A stretch of DNA of 64,000 nt, taken from NCBI GenBank assembly GCA_964549275.1, contig CAZJUP010000005.1, positions 83,905-147,904 of the forward strand. Direction: 5' to 3'. Made by a program: the position numbers and the translations under genes. Below are positions 26,479 to 34,807 of this stretch, in pieces. The notes below the pieces were generated by a model. That model was not told where the DNA came from. It made no database searches and saw only the letters and a list, made by a program, of their open reading frames with translations. Numbering within the stretch: the first letter of the stretch is position 1; every line of letters starts with the position of its first letter. This DNA is from CAZJUP01 sp964549275 (GTDB lineage Bacteria > Fidelibacterota > Marinisomatia > Marinisomatales > TCS55).

Positions 26479-26643
26479 ATGTGGAAACTTATTCGTGAAG
26501 TTAAATACCGGCTACCAAATTTTAAAGGGGCTGTAAATTGGTATGTGACGACATTAAAACTTGACTTGGAAGCAAGGGAACTCATTGATGGAGTTTCAAA
26601 TAAAAAACCACAACATCTTCGGATTAAAATTGAAAACTGTTAA
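26479..26643 (+). CDS. Possible 54-residue ORF or gene remnant
   Basis: The frame reads MWKLIREVKYRLPNFKGAVN... and ends at TAA 26641-26643. It is also open upstream to about 26428. Composition is protein-like and basic, with a segment WYVTTLKLDLEARELI, but the ATG has no clear ribosome site. The frame overlaps the start of the lipoprotein gene at 26588. It may be the surviving end of an older gene. I do not recognise a family. Confidence 0.3.
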   Translation: MWKLIREVKYRLPNFKGAVNWYVTTLKLDLEARELIDGVSNKKPQHLRIKIENC

Positions 26644-27265
26644 TCTAATATTCGTATTCTTATTTTTGGTTTCCTGCAATAATCAGCCGGGTCTCAATAG
26701 TCCTGAGAACATCGATTTTGGAGATCCTTACAGTTTATCTTCGGGATTTTGCGGAACCCCACCCGTCCCTCCCGTAGCAATTCTTGATCAACAAGATACC
26801 CTTCGGATTGGAGTATTTTATAGCGGTGGATGTAAAGAACATGATTTTTTTCTGAATTATGTTATTAATGACCATGCACTGCTTTGGCTCACTCACGATA
26901 GTCATGGCGATGCCTGTGAAGCAGCCATTTGGGATTGGGTCTCTATAGAACTCCCTTCCCCATTATCGAATTATAGAGAGCACCTATATATCCTTGATCC
27001 GGAAACTGAAGAAGAGATTTTGGTTTTAGTTCAGGATAGTCTGTGGCAAACCGCTACCGGACTCGTCTCTTTTATTGAATTGGAAGGAGGGTTTTGGGGA
27101 ATTATCACAGACAATGGGATGCGTCTGGATCCCATGGATTCATTACCCGCGTCCTATCGTAAGAATGATTTGAAGGTTTGGATAAAATACAGAGTTCTTC
27201 CGGATCAGGGCAGTTACCATATGTGGGGAAAAATGATTGAATTACTTGAAATTCGCGAGGAATAA
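26588..27265 (+). CDS. Lipoprotein of unknown function, paralog 1
   Basis: About 225 residues with a signal ending in the lipobox FLVSC (C30). Conserved with the next gene are DFGDPYSL, YSGGC..H.F, LLWLTH and HGDACEAA; the two cysteines of GGC and GDAC are kept in both and could form a disulfide. The C-terminal half (VSFIELEGGFWGIITDNG onward) has no counterpart in the shorter paralog. The start at 26588 follows AAGGGAA; a TTG at about 26630 in the same frame is an alternative. The gene lies downstream of a periplasmic TlpA-like thioredoxin. Confidence 0.72.
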   Translation: MEFQIKNHNIFGLKLKTVNLIFVFLFLVSCNNQPGLNSPENIDFGDPYSLSSGFCGTPPVPPVAILDQQDTLRIGVFYSGGCKEHDFFLNYVINDHALLWLTHDSHGDACEAAIWDWVSIELPSPLSNYREHLYILDPETEEEILVLVQDSLWQTATGLVSFIELEGGFWGIITDNGMRLDPMDSLPASYRKNDLKVWIKYRVLPDQGSYHMWGKMIELLEIREE

Positions 27266-27266
27266 A

Positions 27267-27656
27267 ATGAAAATTTCAGCTCTTGTCGTCCTACTCACCT
27301 CCCTCATATGGATCAGTTGTGAGGAGGAATTACCACCTCTCCTGCCTGAACCAGATTTTGGAGATAGTTACAGTCTGGATATTTCTCACGGAATTAAGGG
27401 AATTTATTTAAGAGGAGATTCAACGCTTTTTGTATATGTCAGCTATGGAGGCGGATGTGCAAAACACCAATTTCAGATGCAATATCAGTTTCAGGATGAA
27501 ATCCCATATCTCTGGTTTAACCATCAAGCAAATGGAGATCCATGTAAAGCAATCATTTCAGAAACTATTGAGCAACCCATGCCGGCAAATTTTATGGGTC
27601 GTGAAGAAATGTTTATATTCGTACCGGATATTGAGGAACCGAAAAAAATTAAGTAG
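27267..27656 (+). CDS. Lipoprotein of unknown function, paralog 2
   Basis: 129 residues. The signal ends in ISC (C18). It repeats the core of the preceding protein: DFGDSYSL, SYGGGCAKHQF, YLWFNH and NGDPCKAI. It is shorter, ending soon after FIFVPDIEEPKK, where the paralog continues for about 80 residues, so it may be a truncated duplicate or a short family form. The ATG at 27267 follows GAGGAATAAA and starts one base after the upstream stop. Its 3' end overlaps the convergent uvrC by 8 bp. Confidence 0.72.
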   Translation: MKISALVVLLTSLIWISCEEELPPLLPEPDFGDSYSLDISHGIKGIYLRGDSTLFVYVSYGGGCAKHQFQMQYQFQDEIPYLWFNHQANGDPCKAIISETIEQPMPANFMGREEMFIFVPDIEEPKKIK

Positions 27657-29475
27657 TGTTTTTTGCCTTTTCAATAATGGCTACTGCAATGAGCCTCGGG
27701 AACCCTAATTCTCTCTGTAATTGATCCGGGTTTAAGCTTCCGATTGTTTGTATATCTTTATACTGAGTCAAGAGCTTTCTTATACGATTAGGTCCCATTC
27801 CAGAAATTTCGCTGAATAGGGAATTTTCCATAGTTTTTTTACGTTTTTGTTTTTGATAGGTTATAGCAAATCGATGGGCTTCATCCCGAATTCTTCTCAA
27901 CAGAATAAGTCCAGGAGATTGTTTGGGTATTGACTGCGGGGAGGCTGTTCCGGGGATAAATATTTCTTCCAGCCGTTTAGCCAGTCCAATGGCGGGAAGA
28001 TAATCTAAACCCAATTCCCGTAAGGCTGAAACCGCCATGCTTAGTTGTCCTTTTCCTCCATCAATTAATATTAAATCCGGAAATCTTCCCTCTTCTTTTT
28101 TCACCCGTTTATACCGCCGAAATACAACTTCCCGCATGGAAGCAAAATCGTCAATACCTTTTACAGTTTTTATCTTGAATTTTCTGTAGTCGTTCTTTTT
28201 TGGTTTACCGTCTATAAAACAGACCATGGATGCTACTGTATTGGTTCCACCTAAATGTGAAATATCGAAAGCTTCTATTCTCCTTGGTGGAGCCTGTAGT
28301 TTCAAATCTTCCTGAAGAGTAGCCACCATTTTAGGAACCAATTCACGCCTTTTTTTCTTTTCCATCAGCCGTTCACTAAGCAGTAACTTTGCATTTTGAT
28401 AGGCCAGTCTCACTTCTTTGGCTTTTTCTCCACGCTGTGGAATATGAATCTGGACTTTTGAGCCCTTTTTTCCCTTTAAATATTTTCTGATTTGATCTTC
28501 ATTGGCCGGACGAGATGGTGCTGTAATCTCTTTTGGAATAAAATCAGTCTCAAGATAAAACCGGGTGATTACCGATTCAAAAATAACCGATTTATTATCT
28601 TCAAGTTTCTGAAGGAAAATTTTTTCCCGACTGAAAATTCTTCCCCCTCGGATGCGAACCACCACTACAATTCCTATTTCCTCCTCTTTCGCCAAGGCAA
28701 AGACATCCCTGTCTTCAAAATTCGCTGCTACTTTTCGCTGCCGTTCTTTAAAACTACGAATGGCTTTGAGTTGGTCCCGGTACATCCCGGCATCTTCAAA
28801 GCGCAAATCTGATGATGCCCGGTTCATTTGATTTCGAATAAATTGTTCTGTTTCCGCCGTATCTCCATGGAGAAATCCAATAACTCTTTTGATCATGGAC
28901 TGATAATTTTTTTTTGAAACTAAATCCTCACAAGGACCTTGACATTTCTTGATATGGTAATCCAGACACAATTTAACTTTTCGTTGTTCTATCACCTCTT
29001 GATCCAGAAAAAAATCACAGCTCCTCACAGGAAATATTTTATGAACCGCTTTCAAAGATCGCCGCAATAGCATGACATCTGTATAAGGGCCAAAATATTT
29101 TGACCCGTCTCTCACAATATCCCGAGTAATAAATACTCTTGGAAAAGGCTCCTGTGTAATCCGGATGTACGGATACGTTTTATCATCCTTTAAATCAATA
29201 TTATAATGGGGGCGGTGTTTTTTGATTTGAGTGATTTCTGTGAGAAGGGCTTCGACTTCATTCCTGACAACAATCCACTCTATATCAGAAATTCGTTTTA
29301 CCAGAGATTGTGTTTTCGGAGTTTGATATTTATTTTTCTGGAAATAGGACCTGACTCGATTCCTGAGGTTTATCGCTTTACCTATATATAGAATTTCTTC
29401 TTGACTACTTTTAAAAAAATAAACCCCAGGTTTAGCAGGAACTTGCTTCAGTTTTGTTTTAATTCCGGATAACAT
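27649..29475 (-). CDS. uvrC: Excinuclease ABC subunit C
   Basis: 608 residues, standard length. The N-terminal GIY-YIG nuclease (KPGVYFFK, then EILYIGKAINLRNRVRSYF) is followed by a cysteine-containing middle region, a UvrBC segment, the RNase H-like C-terminal nuclease (EAFDISHLGGTNTVASMV, LILIDGGKGQLS) and a helix-hairpin-helix end (GMGPNRIRKLLTQY). It makes the dual incisions in nucleotide excision repair with UvrAB. Confidence 0.96.
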   Translation of the reverse strand: MLSGIKTKLKQVPAKPGVYFFKSSQEEILYIGKAINLRNRVRSYFQKNKYQTPKTQSLVKRISDIEWIVVRNEVEALLTEITQIKKHRPHYNIDLKDDKTYPYIRITQEPFPRVFITRDIVRDGSKYFGPYTDVMLLRRSLKAVHKIFPVRSCDFFLDQEVIEQRKVKLCLDYHIKKCQGPCEDLVSKKNYQSMIKRVIGFLHGDTAETEQFIRNQMNRASSDLRFEDAGMYRDQLKAIRSFKERQRKVAANFEDRDVFALAKEEEIGIVVVVRIRGGRIFSREKIFLQKLEDNKSVIFESVITRFYLETDFIPKEITAPSRPANEDQIRKYLKGKKGSKVQIHIPQRGEKAKEVRLAYQNAKLLLSERLMEKKKRRELVPKMVATLQEDLKLQAPPRRIEAFDISHLGGTNTVASMVCFIDGKPKKNDYRKFKIKTVKGIDDFASMREVVFRRYKRVKKEEGRFPDLILIDGGKGQLSMAVSALRELGLDYLPAIGLAKRLEEIFIPGTASPQSIPKQSPGLILLRRIRDEAHRFAITYQKQKRKKTMENSLFSEISGMGPNRIRKLLTQYKDIQTIGSLNPDQLQRELGFPRLIAVAIIEKAKNTT

Positions 29476-29528
29476 ATACCTTGGAAATTACAGTATATTA
29501 TACAGACTGTCCTTTCCTTCTCTCAGCT

Positions 29529-29879
29529 TCAATCTGAGAATTTTTTGTACAGAATTAAACCGACTACCCCAAGAATCAATGTTGGAATCGGTAACAAAAA
29601 CATTCCCAGGGCCGGGTCACCAAGTTTGGAGAAACCTGTTCCAAGAGACGTTAGAAAAAATATAAAAAGAGATAAGAGGTAATTCCAATTCAGAACTAGG
29701 GCAAGAAGGCAACCCAAGATACCCAGACCATGAATGGGCCAATATAGTTTAGCCTGCTGTTCTGGGTGGGTTGGAATAGAATCCAATTTTAGTTTTAACG
29801 ATAAGGGAATTTCTTTTTTTGCGGCTTCAAAAGCTGATTGGACCCCCCTTTCATTCATGGAATTTCTACTATTTCTCAT
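29529..29879 (-). CDS. Small membrane protein coupled to ECF sigma factor
   Basis: 116 residues. An N-terminal soluble part (about 1-45) precedes three hydrophobic segments (GLGILGCLLALVLNW, LLSLFIFFLTSLG and LLPIPTLILGVVGLILY). The start overlaps the sigma-factor stop as ATGA. Position and topology suit a membrane partner or anti-sigma factor, but no zinc-binding anti-sigma motif is visible, so this is inference. Confidence 0.65.
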   Translation of the reverse strand: MRNSRNSMNERGVQSAFEAAKKEIPLSLKLKLDSIPTHPEQQAKLYWPIHGLGILGCLLALVLNWNYLLSLFIFFLTSLGTGFSKLGDPALGMFLLPIPTLILGVVGLILYKKFSD

Positions 29880-30373
29880 TTTGATTTTATTCTCTTTGTC
29901 AGTTCTTTTTTCGCCCTGTGAATATATGATTTTAATGTATTGAGAGGAATCCCCATAATATTTGCTGTTTCTTCATAAGAGTGTTCATTAAAATAATACA
30001 GGTTGAGGGCCATCCTGTAATGAAAGGGGAGTTTGTTCAGGATATTATGTAATTCCATTTTTCCATAATAATCTTCCCATTCCTTCTCAAGATTTATTTC
30101 ATTTTTTACATCCGAATTCTCATTTATCTCTTCGGTTTTTAAAAACCGTTTTTCTTTTTTTAAATAGTTATAACAGGCATTTTTAGTAATGCGAAATACC
30201 CAGGTAGACAGTTTGGATTCTCCACGAAACGATTGAAAATGTTTGTATAATTTTAAGAAAACATCATGAGTAATATCCTCTGCGGCCATTTCATCAAAAA
30301 CTGTGTGGTAGGCTATGGTGTACACTTTATCTCCATAGGTTTCAATGATGTCGGTGAAAAGTTTCTGGTCCAA
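29876..30373 (-). CDS. ECF-type RNA polymerase sigma factor
   Basis: 165 residues. Region 2 contains EDITHDVFLKLYKHFQSF and STWVFRITKNACYNYLKK. Region 4 contains YEETANIMGIPLNTLKSYIH, the helix-turn-helix that reads the -35 element. It directs a small regulon, perhaps envelope stress. It is translationally coupled to the membrane protein downstream and divergent from the DUF6249-like gene, with a long inverted repeat between. Confidence 0.92.
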   Translation of the reverse strand: MDQKLFTDIIETYGDKVYTIAYHTVFDEMAAEDITHDVFLKLYKHFQSFRGESKLSTWVFRITKNACYNYLKKEKRFLKTEEINENSDVKNEINLEKEWEDYYGKMELHNILNKLPFHYRMALNLYYFNEHSYEETANIMGIPLNTLKSYIHRAKKELTKRIKSK

Positions 30374-30435
30374 ATACTTATCGTTTTATTAAATGATTTC
30401 ACCCATTATCTTTTCATTGGAGTCCATTCTTCCTA

Positions 30436-30473
30436 AAATTGTTGCATTATTTATTTTTTTTTTGCAACAATTT
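30436..30473. promoter_or_regulatory. 11-bp inverted repeat between divergent genes, candidate operator or hairpin
   Basis: AAATTGTTGCA (30436-30446) is matched exactly by TGCAACAATTT (30463-30473) with a 16-base T-rich spacer. It sits between the ECF sigma gene (start 30373, minus) and the DUF6249-like gene (start 30523, plus). It may be a dimeric repressor site controlling both, or a transcribed hairpin; on the plus strand the T-rich run lies inside the loop rather than after the stem, so a terminator is unlikely. Confidence 0.5.
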
Positions 30474-30522
30474 AGAAGCCCTTGGAGTCTAAACAGGTGC
30501 ATAATTCGAAAGGAAATTAAAA

Positions 30523-30888
30523 ATGAATACAGGAAATATTGCCATAATCGGCGGACAAATTATCGGACTCATTTCGGTAGTAGGTGTATTAGGTATGATT
30601 TGCTATGTGATTTATTTAGGTTACAAAGAAAAACAACTCCAGCATAAACAGATTCTCGCTGCCATAGAAAAAGGTGTTAATGTTCCCTTTCCTGAACCTA
30701 AGAAAAAGAATTACCGAAATCAGGGTTTAGTGTGGTTTTTTGTCGGATTGGCACTGGTTTTCGCCTGGTCGGTTTCAGGTGGTGCTAAGGTGGGAGTATG
30801 GGGTCTTATCCCATTAGCTGTGGGGGTTGCTCTTTTGCTTATGGGAAAATCCAAAGTTGAAATAGAAATCGAGACGAAGAAAAATTAG
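30523..30888 (+). CDS. DUF6249-like membrane protein
   Basis: 121 residues. One N-terminal membrane span (IGLISVVGVLGMICYVIYLGY) is followed by a soluble linker with the typical AAIEKGVNVP motif and a C-terminal hydrophobic hairpin (GLVWFFVGLALVFAW, WGLIPLAVGVALLLMGK). This layout resembles the DUF6249 family, function unknown. GAAAGGAAATTAAAA precedes the ATG. It may belong to the regulon of the neighbouring sigma factor. The 3' end overlaps the convergent PLP enzyme gene by 4 bp. Confidence 0.75.
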   Translation: MNTGNIAIIGGQIIGLISVVGVLGMICYVIYLGYKEKQLQHKQILAAIEKGVNVPFPEPKKKNYRNQGLVWFFVGLALVFAWSVSGGAKVGVWGLIPLAVGVALLLMGKSKVEIEIETKKN

Positions 30889-31832
30889 GACCACCAAGGT
30901 AAATGAGATAAATCTACATTCCCTCCGGAAAGAATAATCCCGGTCTTTTTCCCCTGTATAGACATAGGGGGTTTCAGAATGGCTGCAAGAGCCACAGCCG
31001 ATGAAGGTTCTACAATAATTTTCATCCGTTCCCAAATGAGACGCATGGCAACAATTATTTCCTTTTCGCTGACTGTAATAATTTCATCCACAAGTTTATG
31101 GATGATGGGAAATGTTTTATTTCCCAAAGACGTTAAAAGCCCATCGGCAATGGTGCTAGGATTGGTCTGAGGGATGATTTTTCCAGCCTGAAAAGACTGA
31201 TAGGCATCATCTGCTCCTTCCGGTTCTGCCCCAAACACATGTATTTTTGGATTCAAACTCTTTGCTACAATAGCCGTCCCTGAAAGCAAACCTCCTCCTC
31301 CCACAGGGGCAACCAGAATATCGAGGCTTGAGTTGGATTGAAGAAATTCCAGGGCAGCTGTTCCCTGGCCCGCCATAATCCTCTCATCGTTATAGGGATG
31401 GATAGGAAAGGACTCCGTCGTTTTCAATACATTTTCAAGAGTACGTTCTCTTTCGTCTAATGTCGGTTTGCAGTACACAACATTTGCACCATATCCCTGT
31501 ACAGCTTTTTTCTTTACTTCTTTTGCATTCTCGGGCATAACCACATGAACAGGGGTTCCCCTTAATTGCCCAGCCAATGCCAACGCCGCCCCATGATTAC
31601 CGGAAGAGTGAGTTGCAACCCCATTTTTCAATTCCCATTCTTCCAGACTGTATACAGCATTTAGAGCTCCTCGAAACTTAAAAGCCCCCGTTTTTTGAAA
31701 ATTTTCACATTTGAAGAATAACTTCGCTTGAGAAATTTCATTTAGACTTCTATTTGTTAATACGGGCGTTTTATGAATTCGAGGTTTTATCCTATTAAAA
31801 GCTGTTTTGACTTCATTTAAAGATATAGACAT
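30885..31832 (-). CDS. Serine racemase/threonine dehydratase-like PLP enzyme
   Basis: 315 residues, PLP fold type II. K52 in KTGAFKFRGA is the PLP lysine, SSGNHGAALA binds the substrate carboxylate and APVGGGGLLSG binds the PLP phosphate. The length lacks the ACT domain of biosynthetic threonine deaminase, which matches serine racemase, catabolic TdcB or hydroxyaspartate dehydratase types. It is the last gene of the run starting with the DUF1611 gene at 34392, so a role in D- or hydroxy-amino-acid breakdown is plausible. Confidence 0.85.
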   Translation of the reverse strand: MSISLNEVKTAFNRIKPRIHKTPVLTNRSLNEISQAKLFFKCENFQKTGAFKFRGALNAVYSLEEWELKNGVATHSSGNHGAALALAGQLRGTPVHVVMPENAKEVKKKAVQGYGANVVYCKPTLDERERTLENVLKTTESFPIHPYNDERIMAGQGTAALEFLQSNSSLDILVAPVGGGGLLSGTAIVAKSLNPKIHVFGAEPEGADDAYQSFQAGKIIPQTNPSTIADGLLTSLGNKTFPIIHKLVDEIITVSEKEIIVAMRLIWERMKIIVEPSSAVALAAILKPPMSIQGKKTGIILSGGNVDLSHLPWWS

Positions 31833-31891
31833 GATGAAAAATGTTAAAAAATGGAGTGTTGTCTAATGAAGAGGAATAACAGGAATTACTT

Positions 31892-32296
31892 CTAAGGTTT
31901 TTCTGCCAACTCCACCAAAACACCTCCAGTACTTTTGGGATGAATAAAAACAACTTTAAACCCCTCTGCACCTTTAGATGGAACTTCTGATAACACTTGG
32001 ATGTTATTCTCTTTAAGTTCTTTTATTGCTTCTGTTATATTATCTACCTCAAAACATACATGATGCATCCCCTGTCCCCTTTTTTCCAAATATTTTGCTA
32101 TGGAAGACTCCGCATTCATTGCTTCCAGTAACTCAATTTTCGCATTTCCTGTATTATAAATATCTGTGATAACGCCTTGTTCGTTTATGGTTTCAGTTCC
32201 TTGTGGAGTGAGATGTAAAATATGTTTCCAAAAAGGTGAATTGTTATCCAAACTCTCAACCGCAATTCCAATATGCTCTATACCTAGTATTTTCAT
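31892..32296 (-). CDS. mce: Methylmalonyl-CoA epimerase-like VOC protein
   Basis: 134 residues, a duplicated VOC (glyoxalase) fold. It has GIEHIGIAVESL with the first metal histidine, GMHHVCFEVDN with the second, and the C-terminal GVLVELAEKP with a metal glutamate. These, and the phrase FIHPKSTGGVL, are characteristic of methylmalonyl-CoA epimerase, which interconverts R and S isomers in propionate metabolism. No mutase gene is present in the window. Confidence 0.87.
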   Translation of the reverse strand: MKILGIEHIGIAVESLDNNSPFWKHILHLTPQGTETINEQGVITDIYNTGNAKIELLEAMNAESSIAKYLEKRGQGMHHVCFEVDNITEAIKELKENNIQVLSEVPSKGAEGFKVVFIHPKSTGGVLVELAEKP

Positions 32297-32319
32297 GTCA
32301 TTCCCTTAAGGTGGAGTTT

Positions 32320-33357
32320 CTACAATAAATTTAGACCTGTGGAATTTAAAGAAACTCCCAATCCATTTCCTTGAGGTAAAACCAAGCGACCCTCCTGTAC
32401 ATTTACCCCGGCATATGGGTCATTATCGATAAGCAAATTCCCGTCTAAGTCTGCATAATCCACCCTTGGTGACAAATGGGCTGCTGCCGTAATTCCCACA
32501 GAAGATTCAATCATGCATCCCAGCATAATTTTTAAATCATGTTCTCTTGCCAATTTAATCATATGCATTGCCTCGAATAGGGACCCACATTTCATCAATT
32601 TAATATTAATGCCGTCAAAAGCATGGGCAATGCGCGGAATATCCTTCGAATTCATACTATTTTCATCTGCAATCAGAGGAAGGGGTGATTTTTCCTTTAA
32701 TCGAGCTGTCTCATCCAAATTATCGGCCTTAAAGGGCTGTTCAACGAACTCAATGTTCCTATCTGCCAGCCATTTGCACAGATGGATCCCAGTCTCTAAA
32801 TCCCACCCTTCGTTGGCGTCCACCCGAATGAGTTTATCTGTCTCTTTTCTTATTGCATTAATGATGGATTTATCTTGTTCAACCCCTATCCCTAATTTCA
32901 CTTTCAGAATATCATATGGAATGGCTTCTTCAACTTTTTGAGGAATTAAATCCATCTCTCCTATTGAAATAGTGAATGATGTTTTCGGGCTTTTATCCAG
33001 AGGAGCATTAAAAAACCGGTAAAGTGGCATTTCTTCCTTCTGACACCACCAATCCAATATGGCCATAGATAGCGCCGCTTCTAACGATTTAATTCCGTTC
33101 GCTTGGGAAAGCACAACCTGAGAAAATGACTCCGGGTTTTTCATTGATCCTGGGAGAGTGATCCCCTGTTTTAAATTTGACACAATTACAGGTGTTGATT
33201 CACCATATCGATTCGAGGATGCCGCCTCCCCTCGTCCCCTAATGCCTTCTCCTTCCAGATAAACATAGACTATATCGTAATAGTCATGTGTACTTCGTGA
33301 AATTCCAAAAGGATGGGTACATTGAATCCTAAAAGTCCTAAAGATTAAGTTGAACAT
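32320..33357 (-). CDS. dgcA: Enolase-superfamily epimerase: DgcA (N-acetyl-D-Glu racemase) or dipeptide epimerase
   Basis: 345 residues, mandelate-racemase/muconate-cycloisomerase subgroup. The first catalytic lysines are in DILKVKLG; metal ligands are in VDANEGW, EQPF and ADENS; the second lysine is in INIKLMKCGS. The C-terminal YADLDGNL aspartate pair is seen in L-Ala-D/L-Glu epimerases. Immediately next to a DUF1611/DgcN gene (3 bp gap), it fits the DgcN-DgcA pair in which D-glutamate is N-acetylated and then racemised. Substrate choice between N-acetyl-glutamate and a dipeptide cannot be settled by eye. Confidence 0.8.
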   Translation of the reverse strand: MFNLIFRTFRIQCTHPFGISRSTHDYYDIVYVYLEGEGIRGRGEAASSNRYGESTPVIVSNLKQGITLPGSMKNPESFSQVVLSQANGIKSLEAALSMAILDWWCQKEEMPLYRFFNAPLDKSPKTSFTISIGEMDLIPQKVEEAIPYDILKVKLGIGVEQDKSIINAIRKETDKLIRVDANEGWDLETGIHLCKWLADRNIEFVEQPFKADNLDETARLKEKSPLPLIADENSMNSKDIPRIAHAFDGINIKLMKCGSLFEAMHMIKLAREHDLKIMLGCMIESSVGITAAAHLSPRVDYADLDGNLLIDNDPYAGVNVQEGRLVLPQGNGLGVSLNSTGLNLL

Positions 33358-33360
33358 GGT

Positions 33361-34392
33361 CTATACCAACCTCTCTTCGATTGCATGAATCAGGTCTCTA
33401 TCCCCAAAACGGACTAAGTCCGTAACGGGCATACGATATTTGGATTCCAATTTTCGAATAGAGTCTAATGCTTTATTTTCTTCGAATTGAACACTGATAA
33501 CATTCATCCCCAGAAATTTGGAATTACGAAAATTTTCCATAAGGGATAAGTGCAGATTCATAACATATTCAATGGCCGGCATTGGATAATCAGATACATC
33601 CATCTCACGACCCAATTCGTGGGTCATTATCATATAATCGGGCATGGCTCCGTGCATTAAACCCAACGTCACCCCAGAATACAACATATTTGAAAGTGAT
33701 CCCTGTCCTTCAACTACGACCAAATCCGCACCATCAGAAGCCTGGTCTATGGCAAATTCAATTTCCCCTGCCATAAAATCCGCAACAACAGCGTCTACAG
33801 CCACACCATACCCCCCTAATAATATACCTGTTTGCCCTGTCCCCACAAACCGTACATCTTTCCCTCTTGTTCTCAATCGTTCTGTAATTTCCCATCCAGT
33901 GGTCATTTTCCCTGTGTCACAATCGGTTCCCACAATAAGCAAAACCGGAACAGACCTTTCCTGCCAGGTTCCTTTTGGAAAATGCGGTGGATCCGGCGGA
34001 CGGCGCAAATCGTGAAGGGTAATACCTGAATTTTCCGAAAGATTTTTAAATGTTGGGTCATCATTCAGAAACTGGTGCATGCCGCTGTATATATCACATC
34101 CATCCTTAATGGCTGATTTTATTTCTTCGCTATAATTTTCGTTAATGATTCCCCCTTGTGGCGCACTACCAATTACCAGTGTATCCGGGGAATATTTTTT
34201 TGCTTCACTATAATTGCTTACAATGGGAATTTTCCCACCATACCCTATAACATCCTGAGAAACTTTTCCGGATTTTTGGGGATCAATAACACAGCATACT
34301 TTTTCCTGTTGATAACGAATCAGCATATTCCCCGTTTTATTTAAAATATAATCGAAAGCCCCAGGACAAAGGATAGCGATTTTTTCCATCAT
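33361..34392 (-). CDS. dgcN: DUF1611/DgcN-family protein (putative D-glutamate N-acetyltransferase)
   Basis: 343 residues. The N-terminal domain (to about 130) contains VIDPQKSGKVSQDVIGYGG. The C-terminal P-loop domain has VGTDCDTGKMTTG (154-166), VVEGQGSLSN and LGLMHGAMPD, the hallmarks of DUF1611. Members called DgcN act as D-glutamate N-acetyltransferases in marine bacteria. It is followed 3 bp later by the DgcA-like gene, supporting that reading. It leads a four-gene minus-strand run. Confidence 0.82.
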   Translation of the reverse strand: MMEKIAILCPGAFDYILNKTGNMLIRYQQEKVCCVIDPQKSGKVSQDVIGYGGKIPIVSNYSEAKKYSPDTLVIGSAPQGGIINENYSEEIKSAIKDGCDIYSGMHQFLNDDPTFKNLSENSGITLHDLRRPPDPPHFPKGTWQERSVPVLLIVGTDCDTGKMTTGWEITERLRTRGKDVRFVGTGQTGILLGGYGVAVDAVVADFMAGEIEFAIDQASDGADLVVVEGQGSLSNMLYSGVTLGLMHGAMPDYMIMTHELGREMDVSDYPMPAIEYVMNLHLSLMENFRNSKFLGMNVISVQFEENKALDSIRKLESKYRMPVTDLVRFGDRDLIHAIEERLV

Positions 34393-34465
34393 GTTTTATT
34401 ACTTGGTTGTTGTTGGTTAAAATATTGAGATGAATTTTAAGAATATATTTTAAATATTTTTTTGC

Positions 34466-34768
34466 TCAATTTTGTAAAGGACCAAATAAATCAAGTCCGG
34501 AAATAAAACCATTTACATCAAAATGAAAGTCACACGAGTTCCAATTAAATTGAGCAGAAAACCGGTCTTCTCCATTTGAGGTACCGTTCAATACCTGCTG
34601 CGTAAAACCGTAGCTTCAATAAGTATGCACTCTGTAATCCAGAAAATATCCATCATCAGAGTTATAGCAGCCGCCGACATTCCCATTCTTGATAATCCAT
34701 CCGGTACAGGTAAAATTAATAGGGAAGATAAAACTGTAATACCGAATAAAACCCAGTTTTATGTCGAT
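34466..34768 (-). pseudogene. Possible gene remnant with an in-frame stop
   Basis: The 415-base gap between dgcN and pabC is not empty. On the minus strand one frame reads LGFIRYYSFIFPINFTCTGW and NVGGCYNSDDGYFLDYRV, meets TGA at 34618-34616, then continues in the same frame with SYGFTQQVLNGTSNGED and ends GLDLFGPLQN at TGA 34468-34466. Composition on both sides of the stop is protein-like (aromatics, Cys, Gly). No ATG start is visible. It looks like the decayed end of a secreted beta-rich protein; chance cannot be excluded. Confidence 0.35.
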
Positions 34769-34807
34769 TCATTTTTAGGGTTTATATTTACTTGTGTTTA
34801 ATCTAAT

